The notes below the pieces were generated by a model. It was not told the origin of the DNA, made no database searches, and worked only from the letters and a program-made list of their open reading frames with translations. A stretch of DNA of 64,000 nt from Aquila chrysaetos chrysaetos (lineage: Eukaryota > Chordata > Aves > Accipitriformes > Accipitridae), in NCBI RefSeq assembly GCF_900496995.4, contig NC_044030.1, positions 76,238,017-76,302,016 of the forward strand, in the 5' to 3' direction. The first letter of the stretch is position 1; the number at the start of each line of letters is the position of its first letter. The position numbers and the translations under genes are program-made. Positions 55,940 through 64,000 of this stretch are shown here, one piece after another.

Positions 55940-58900
55940 CCGTGGGTGGCAGCTCTGGCCAGGGCATTATGCAATCTGGGTGTTTCCAAAATTGCAGTTC
56001 CCAGCTGTGAGAGGTGGCTGCAGGCAGATATTCCCAGAAGTACCAGCTGAAACTGCCCCTCCTTGCTTACACTTCCCTGGCACCTCCAGCAGAGGCCCTG
56101 GCTCCTGGAGATCCGTGACTGCCAGGAACGATGCTTAGCTGGGGAAAACCCTTCTCGGGCTCTGTTGTCCCTTCTGCCAACTGTTTGCCACCCCAGGCAC
56201 AGCACCCACTGCTTTGCCTGGGGTACCTAGAGGTGCCAAGGAGCCTTAACCCCAATGCACCCCAGGGTCAGCCTCAGCACATGGCCTCACCCTGCTCCTC
56301 CTCACCATGCATCTTCATGCAAACCCACCCAGCACTGTGCTCCTTTTGGGGCTTTGCTTTATCCCCCTGCTAGTACTGAAGCAGCCACAGACCAGGCTAC
56401 AAAGCAGCCGGTCTCCTCGCCCGGGGCTGGCGTGAAGGTTTGCTGCTGTTATTACAAGCTGGCTTTTGTTGGAAGGAAATTATTTTGTGTATGAAAAACA
56501 AACATTCCCCAAATATCTTGGACATCACATTTTAATGCTGACAAATATTGTATATATGCAGGGATTCTTAAATAACTTTAAGTACATATTTATTTAATTC
56601 CCCTTATGTTATAGTTGTTGCTGGCTGGGGAGGCTGAAGTGGCCTGGTTCACACCAGATTTTCTCACTCATTCCTCAGTGATTTTCAAGGCAGTCTCCTA
56701 AAATACGTGAGTTTTAATTCCCCCAGTCATCACAGCAAGAGTTGATGGAGTCCTATTCACCAGAAAATGCTCCTTTTCTTAAAATGGAGACAGGGCAACT
56801 CTTCGCAACACCTCAGAAATACTTCCCAAATTTTGCTTTTCCTTTTAATCTCACATTTGAGCCCCAGTTTCTCTCCAACAGTAAAATTCATCACTACCCA
56901 GTCTGGGGAACATTCTGTTTCTTCTGCCAGCACCTCAACAGCCCCCTCTCCTCTCTGCAGGAGCCCCACAGCTGTCTTGCACCCCTGCCCACAAGAGCTG
57001 CCCAGCCAGAGAGCTGGCTGCCTGCGGAAAAATCCTGCCCCGGTGTTTGCTTCCCTCTGTCTTAGAAATTAACTGCACAACAAGATATGTTTTCCCATGC
57101 AGCTGCTATTTGCTTTGGCTGTTTTTTCAGGAGGCAGGTGGTGCCTAGAGCGTGACCAAGGTTCCTGATAACAAGCATGGTCAGTCTGGGAATGTTTTAG
57201 GGTGCGGGGGGGGGCAGCCCTTGCTCGTCGCTGTCACCACCTTGCTATCATCCCCTTGCCACCTCCCTTGCCATGACCTTGGTTCAGGGAGCTCCTGCAG
57301 GGATCGCATGGCCACTGGTGGGCACGGGGATGGGCAACACAAGGTCTGCATGCTGGCACTGCTGCTGATGGCAACCCACAGCTCATTCACAGACGTAGGT
57401 TTTTTTTAGCATCACACAAACAATATTGGTGCTCCCTGCCTGTAATCTTTATTTTTCCAGTATTTAACAATCACTGTCCCAGCAGCATATCTTGGAGCTT
57501 CGAGTGTCAGCTCAGTGTTCAAGGAGACAGTTTTGTTGACCAGTCTCAGCCAAGTAAAAAATAAAACAAGCAAAGAGCTGGGGTATCTCCACAGGGTTTG
57601 CGTGTTCCCAAGGGCAGCCCAGTGAAGCAGCTCAGGGCTGGCAATCATTACCAGGGCTAAATCCTGAGATGCCATGCCTGAGGTCTGGTGCAGCAGGGAG
57701 TGGGCAAAGGGGAACAGGCAGGCAGGGAAGTCCAAAGCATAAAGTGCTGAAGAAGTTAAAACTCGGCAGGGCTGTGGTTTAAAACTGTGTATGTCAGGGG
57801 TCAAGAAAGGGTTAATGAGTAAGAATAAAGGGTTAATGAATAATTAAATTTGCTGCTCAAGCTGGGATTGAGTCAGTTTTGAAAAACAGTAGCACAGGCA
57901 AATATTAGAGAAGATCATATTTGTAACCAACGATTGTCCTCCCAGCCCGCAGCCGTGCCCACACAGAGGTTGCTTAAAGCTGAGCCTATTAAGATGAGAT
58001 TTTTACTGAGGTGATACAGTCAGAAGAAGAGGAAAGAGCAGAAGTATCCCATGATACAGACTGAACGCCCTAACCTTTGAAAGGAAGTCTGTGGGCAACC
58101 TATCGCCTGGGGTTAAGGAGCGATGCTGATGGGTTGCAGCAACAAAACCCAGCCAGGTCAGAAATTGTGCTGGCTTTTGTTCTTTGCCAGCTGGATTGGC
58201 ATGTCACCATCCCTGGTGGCTGCCAACCCAAGACAAATGGAGGCAGGCAGCCCAGGTGAGCCACATCAGTGTCCTGGCATCCCCCTACCCCTCCAGTCTT
58301 GTCACAGTGACCCTAAGGGAATGCATCTTGGTCCCTCTCCACCCGCTGGGGGTTCTGCCATGGGAGAATGACCCAGCTGGTCTGGGGGGGCTGCATCCAG
58401 GACAACGTGCCCTTCCTGGATAACATTATTCCTCTGCCCAGGCGGATGCAGGAACGCTCCCCCAGGGAGCGAAGAAAAGGCCATTTATCACACACTAGCA
58501 GCAGCAGGCCACCGCAGCGATGCCCTGCCTGCACCAGCTCCCAGGGCAGACAAGGGTGGCAGGGAACGGTCACGGTGGGAAGGACAGGCTGCTTCCCACC
58601 GCAGCCCTGAGGCAGCTTAAGGATTAAGAGAGGGCTTTAGGGTTAAAGCTCTGAAGTGGGCACAAAGAACTTGTAGCCAAATCTGGGGGCAGGGCCCTCT
58701 CCCACCCCCTCAAAACCAGGCAGGTGCAACCGTCAAATGCTATGCTAGCAGAGAAAGGAGGGAAAGGAAGCAAGGCACCCTGCCCTGGGCAGGAGGGGAC
58801 ATTCAATCAAGGGCCATTCTGCCCACAGAGGCATTTTCAGGAGGAACACTAGGCTCCTTGCCTTCCCCTGCCTTGCAGGCAGGAGAGGAGAGAGCAAGGG

Positions 58901-59119
58901 GCAGGTCTCTCCTGCCATCGCATCTGGGGGCAAAGGCACATCTTGCTCCCATTAGCAAAACCCTACAAGAGCCAGGCTGCAATTAGGGCTTGCACCTCCT
59001 GCAACCCCAGCCCTCCAGCCCAGCCCGGGAAGAAAAGGGGGAGCAACAGAGGCTCCCTCCTCCAGCTTGCCCCCATGGCAGAGAAGACACACATGAAGAA
59101 GGAGAGACAGCTGGACAAA
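55940..59119. other. Intergenic between avidin gene E and GBA2
   Basis: About 3.2 kb. Most is unique-looking. An AT-rich stretch lies at 56460-56600. A 130-codon minus-strand open frame (57412-57804) is followed by an AATAAA within GGAAAAATAAAGATTAC (57444-57449), but it matches no family I know and has no splice support. The left part (55930-56100) should contain the avidin promoter. Confidence 0.55.
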
Positions 59120-59125
59120 TTTATT
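59120..59125 (-). terminator. GBA2: Polyadenylation signal of GBA2
   Basis: AATAAA on the minus strand (CTAAATAAATTTG), about 700 nt after the GBA2 stop, implying a 3'UTR of roughly 59100-59822. Confidence 0.65.
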
Positions 59126-59822
59126 TAGAACTCAAAATGATTCATCCTCTAAAACGTGCTCTGCTGCCCACCCCCGGCGCCAGCAGGGAGGGGTGCCACG
59201 GTACCAGACCAGGACCTGCTGCTTTTGGGCTCCGATTGTCACCGGCTGGGGAGCCGGGGCTCCCGTGAGGATTGTATCTGCCACAGGCTCCCCTGGGGCT
59301 GGTGCCTTGGGGCAGAGCCAGTCAGCGTTTGCAGTGTCACACAACAGAGAAACAACTACAGCACCCATGTGCCTGCATGCACCAGTCCACTGTCCTCACA
59401 CACACATACACTCACACATTTTTTCACCCTGCAGGCCAGCTCCCACCTTACCCAGCCCACTGACTACAGGAGAGAAGTCTCCTGTGCTCCTGGGCAAGGT
59501 ACCAGCTCCGGTGGAGGATGGCTGGGGGTCCTGCAGGCTGTCAGAGCCCTGAGCAATGGCTAAGGGGAGGCACAGGCTCCAGCAGCACCTCCTTATCCCA
59601 CCCCTCTCCTCTCCAAGGAGAGATCACCTGCATCTCTGGTCCCTCCTCACGCTCAGCATCAGTGGCTGGAAGCCCCCTGAAATGAAGGGCACATAGTGGA
59701 GGTAGGGAAGGAAAACAGCAATGCGAGTATTAATCAAAGAGGGGGAGGGAAGGGTCCCTGCCCGCCAGCTGAGGGCCCCCAGCCCCTCAGTACACCCACG
59801 GCCCTGCTCGGTGCCACCAGGC

Positions 59823-62800
59823 TCAAGGGTGGATGGGGACCTGGGGGGACTGCACAGGTGCTGGTGCCCGGCTAGCTCTACGCTCCAGGGCCAGCTGCAT
59901 GCTCCAGATGCTAAGGGGCCGCATGTAAGCCAGCGAGCGGTAGACTTTTTTCTCCCGATAGGCCTCTGGTGTCTGGAAAGCCATGCCCAGCCGCTCCCAA
60001 ACCGTCCGGTAGCAGCCCTCCGCTGTACGAAAGCCTTCCTCCACCAGCCCCTGTGCCAGAGGGAAGAAAATCATCAGCACCTCCACGGGGCGCAACAAGA
60101 TGTCACCTGCCAAGGGGTGCAGCACCACCACTCACCTCCTGGATCATGGTGGCAGCCAAGGCGTAGACCACGCCGATCCACACCTCGTTGGACTGAACGC
60201 TGGAGGTGTCGGGCACCCCGTCGGGTCTCATGCCATTCACCGCTCCCATGGTGCCACCAGCAAAGCTCATGACGTTCTTCTCAAAGATGGTCTTGAGCGC
60301 ACTGACAACGTGACTCTTGGGGAAGACCTGCGGAGAGAGAGAGAGAGAGGGCTTTGGGATCAGCGCTCATGCAGACCCCTCAGGCTGGGTCTCCAGGGAG
60401 CAGGTTTAAGCTTTCCATGAGAAAGAGGTCAACACTGCTCGCTGGGTAAACAGCTACCTCAGGAAAATAACAGGAGGAAGTAAAAAAGCCTCTTTCCCCG
60501 AAAAGACCAGAAAAAAACAACCCCCAAAAAACAGTTGCTCAACAGAAGAGGTGCTGAGCTTCATTCCAACTTCCTCCTGGGGAGGCCGACAGCTCATCCA
60601 ACTAGCATGTCTCCAAAAAAGAGCCTCTCGCCTTCTGTCACTGGCCAACCCCCCCCCCCCCCCCCCCCCCCCATCTCTTGGGAGTTTGCTTTGGGGACCT
60701 GGCCAACCACACCATCCTTACCTTGGTTTATGGTCACCACTGCTTGTTTCTCATGCTAATGACTATTTGAGGCCCAGACTTTATCCTGGTAAGACCACTG
60801 TCCTGTTCTCTCAGCCCATCTGCACCAGCTACAAGAGGCATTGCAATGCCTACAAAAGATGGGACACTGGCCAGAGGTGGCCAAAGGATGGTCAGGGATC
60901 AGTGAGGCTGGAGGTATTTTCCTGCCAAAGGGAAAGATTACGGCAAAGCTGGTCTGATGACATCAGAATGCATCTTGCAGCTGCAAGCGAATATTGTGGA
61001 TACCGGTAGGTTTGTTTGGCTAAATGCTGGGAATCGTGGGGGGAAAAAACCACGGGGGGGGGGGGGGGGGGAAATTCAGCTTCAGCTCAGGGGAAAAATA
61101 AGAACAGGCTTAGTTTTGAGTGATTTCAAAAGCACTTTAATGCTTCCAATTTTGTAATTGGGTGGTGATGCAAGAGTTCGTGGCCTGGACTAAGGGCAGT
61201 TTGAGGCGAGAGAAGGGGCAGCCTGGGGATGAAGAGGTCGGACTGAAATGCACAGGATGCCTGATTGTTTTCTGTGTCTGGTAGGAGAGATTTGAAACTC
61301 TCATCCCAAGTGAAAGTTACAGACTTGTGAAATGTCAACAGTGCTCGCTGGATAAACAGCCATTTCAGGACATTATCAGGAGGAAGTAAAAACCTTCCCC
61401 TTCCGATAAGGGAAAAAAAGAGTTGTTCAACAAACTAAAGCAAAGAACTCAAAACATTTATGAGAACAAACTGAACTATCATGCTATGTAAGCTCTTGCC
61501 AAAAAAGAAAAAAAAAAAACCAAAACAAAACTTCACCCCGTCCCTGCCCACTGCTAAAAATCCCCAACCAACTCCATCTGAGCATGAAAACACCTGACAG
61601 TCAAACAAAAAGCAGCAACACAGTGAGGACTGCATTAAGATTAAAAGCCTCTGCACACAGCTGCAAGTAAATAAAGCTTTTGCACTACTTTCATTATTGG
61701 CAATAAAACTAGGAAGTGTCAGTGCAGCAAAAGTCACTGCCTTGGTGAGAAAAGCAAAGCTCAAGACTCAGTGATGTTGCAAAGGGAGGGCTGGCTCCTC
61801 TCCATCCCACGGCCAGCTAACAGCAAGAAAGTCAAAACAAGAACTTTGCAGAATGACCAAGGTCAGAAGCAATTGCATGGAGCAACCACGACATCTACTT
61901 GGAAGAAGGGAAAAGGCAGGTGGCTCAGGGCTCATCAGCACAGCCCAGGGGACGTGCCAGACCTTTCTTGCCAGTCTGGTACCACCAGAGCCAGGAGAAG
62001 CAGAAAGTGGGATGACACCAGGCAGGAGCTTGCTAAGGGAGGCTGGGCAGTCCAGCCAGACAGCTTTGGTACACTCAAAGGAAAAGGCAGCAGATCCCTT
62101 TTATCTATGCTAAAGCCAAGCATCAGACACGGTCATTTTTTCCCCATGTGGCTCTGGAGGTAAGCCCAAGTGCTGTTAGGGAGCAAGAGTCAGCAGAGGG
62201 GTGGTGTGAAGCAGCCATTCCTGGCAGAAGGTTTCAGGGCACAGTTTCTTCAGGACTGGGGTCACAGGCTTTTCTTACTTTGTATTTCATTATTGACCTG
62301 TGCATGCAGAGTGCGTTAATGAGGTTACGATCAGGAGTGCTGCTAGCCAGGCAAGGAATCAAAATGCAGGGAAAAAAACCTCAATGGTCATAGTAACAGA
62401 AGAGGGAAGTTCACCAGTCCCATCTCCAGTGAGCTCAACGCTCATGAGACAGCAGACAAGGGTGCCACCTTCAGGAAAAAAAGTCCGAGGCTATGGAAAG
62501 GCAAGCAAGATTTTTGGACTGCACTGGGTTTACTGTTTGCCCCTAAAAGGGAAGTTTGGGTATTACTGCATGAGGTCTGGGCCACATCCTGCCAGGAGCC
62601 CCAGGCACAGCCACAGTCCCCACAGTATAGGGAACCACAGTGGGATAAATGCAGGAGGGCACAACCAAGCACCCATTTAATGTTAAATTCCACAGCGTTG
62701 AGCACAAGCTGCTCCCAGGAAAGGTCACTTTAAGCTCCCCTCTGATATCAACAGAGGGCAAAATGGTCCATCACCCTCACACAGCTGAGTTATTCCTTCC

Positions 62801-64000
62801 TCCAGTCACCCAAAGCATTTGCCCATCCATCACCACCACAGACAGCTTTGGTCTAACAACTGTCTATGGGTTGTAAATAATCCATACAATGGCTCTCCAA
62901 CTTGCCAGCTCTGTTCCAGGTATTGCACCACCAGCAGCTGCTCTTACCATCCCATCAGGCAAGAGGAGTCTTCAGCCAATTGTTCCCTTGCAACTGAAGA
63001 GCAACAGACTTTAGGGCCCCAAATAAGCCTTTGTTCCCTCAGATACTCATTTAGGACTTTAAACTCAGCAGAAAATAACATGTGGAAAGTTTCATACAAT
63101 TTTTTCTTCCATTTTTAAACAAATAGCACCTTGCCAAGAGCAAACCCCAGCGGGACCTTCCTCCAAGTGTGCCAGAGCTGACTGCAGTTACGCACCCCTG
63201 CTGGATAGCCTCTCCATGAGCAGATTTTGGTTTAAGGTGGGTTGCACCAATGTGCATCCAACAGCCTCCACCCGAGCACGCACTGCTGCGGAGGAGCGGG
63301 CTGGAGCCCCCCACACCAGTCCCTAACATGTAACCCATACCACATGCCAGCCCCGCTGCTGCTCTCCTCCTGCTGCAGGTCCCATCTCACCGCAACCCAC
63401 ACCAGGCTGCCCCTTCTCTTACCTCAAACTCCCCTTGGTCCAGACCACAAGCCCCAAGAAACCACTGCCCAGCACACTGGTCTGACATGATGCTGCTGGA
63501 GGTGTCACTCCCACTGCTGTCATAGTTGTAGTATTTGCCTGGAAAATGCAGGAAACAGTTTAAAATTGATGGTTTAGGACCCCAGCTCCTGTGTGCTGTC
63601 CCTACACTCCTCCCTGCAAGGCAGGAGCACAGCAGCTTTTTCCAGAAGGTTGTCTTCTTCCTTTCCCAAACCATCATACCCTTTCTGTTCCCTCCCTGGT
63701 ACCTGCTCTTTCCCCTCCACTTGGAGGGACAGCTTCTTCCCTCCTTCCCCTATCCCCTCCAAGGCTCTACGACTCAAGAAGGAGCCATCCCCTTCCCAAG
63801 GGACACATGGCCAGCCGAGCGTGGTTCCCCACCAGCAAGCACCCACCATTCCAGAGCATCCTCTCAAATGCCTCCTTGCCCTTGCTCAGGATGTCCGTGT
63901 ATTTCTGCTGGATCTCAGCATCCCCGAGCACCTCTGCCATCTTGCACATCACGCAGACAGCTGCCAGCCACAGCCCGCCGCAGTAGGCGCTGCCAGAGCC
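59823..64000 (-). CDS. GBA2: Non-lysosomal glucosylceramidase, C-terminal exons (partial)
   Basis: GBA2 is a glycoside hydrolase family 116 enzyme that splits glucosylceramide at the ER/plasma-membrane side outside lysosomes. Minus-strand coding exons in the window are 63847-64000 (cut by the right edge), 63423-63538, 60136-60327 and 59823-60050 with the stop. All junctions are GT-AG and one frame runs through. Clear matches are [116 protein letters not shown] and [19 protein letters not shown]. The Asp of SDQCAGQWF is, as I recall, the catalytic acid/base position (Asp677 in human). The C-terminal tail after LALERR is short and differs from mammals. No damage is seen. Confidence 0.97.
60425..60550. 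repeat. Intronic direct repeat, copy 1
   Basis: Shares CTGCTCGCTGGGTAAACAGC, CAGGAGGAAGTAAAAA and a GTTGCTCAACA-type phrase in the same order with 61325-61440; identity looks about 75-80 percent by eye. Confidence 0.7.
61325..61440. repeat. Intronic direct repeat, copy 2
   Basis: Matches 60425-60550: GTGCTCGCTGGATAAACAGC, CAGGAGGAAGTAAAAACC and GTTGTTCAACA follow in the same order about 900 bp downstream. Confidence 0.7.

Larger units (their letters stand above)
60328..63422 (-). other. GBA2: Large GBA2 intron with an internal duplication and homopolymers
   Basis: No exon recognised. It has a short (GA)n at 60332-60348, a C-run near 60650-60672 and a G-run near 61055-61071. Two direct near-copies of about 110 bp (about 60425-60550 and 61325-61440) are also present. 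Confidence 0.65.

Overview
The window is vertebrate nuclear DNA from a bird, probably from the Z chromosome. Split genes with GT-AG introns, CR1 LINE fragments, a CpG-island promoter and a cluster of avidin-family genes all point that way. The order TLN1, CREB3, (avidin cluster), GBA2 matches the TLN1-CREB3-GBA2 neighbourhood of human 9p13.3, where CREB3 and GBA2 are adjacent. Here a 20-kb satellite-like array and five avidin-family genes lie between them. The Z assignment rests on the known Z-linkage of chicken avidin genes and is not shown by the sequence.

Region by region: 1-9.1 kb is the 5' end of TLN1 (talin-1) on the minus strand, with four coding exons (the fourth cut by the window edge) and a long first intron. 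8-10.4 kb is a CpG island that looks like a head-to-head TLN1/CREB3 promoter. 9.7-16.8 kb is CREB3 on the plus strand, a membrane-tethered bZIP factor, with an LTR-like fossil in its first intron. 17.46-37.81 kb is one continuous G-rich minisatellite with a unit of about 28 bp, roughly 700 copies and clear higher-order block duplications. Its many long open frames are artefacts of a stop-poor repeat.

40.2-55.9 kb holds five avidin/biotin-binding-protein genes, all on the minus strand and called A to E here in order of coordinate. E (54.5-55.8 kb) keeps every avidin biotin contact and is the best candidate for avidin itself; its C-terminus runs past the usual avidin end. D (51.4-54.1 kb) looks like an egg-yolk-type biotin-binding protein, with an LTR-like fossil packed against its exon 2. 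B (44.0-45.8 kb) is diverged but mostly keeps the pocket. A (40.4-42.0 kb) has lost several biotin contacts. C (46.8-47.9 kb) lacks a recognisable signal peptide, the first disulfide cysteine and the usual exon 3 splice acceptor.

55.9-59.1 kb is intergenic. 59.1-64 kb is the 3' end of GBA2 (non-lysosomal glucosylceramidase) on the minus strand, four coding exons with the most upstream one cut by the window edge.

The main novelties are the giant G-rich array just downstream of CREB3 and in its sense orientation, and the uneven evolution of the avidin family, where promoters and signal exons are conserved while mature domains diverge. Exon coordinates were read by eye from splice signals and reading-frame continuity. 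No alignment or search was run, and family comparisons are from memory.
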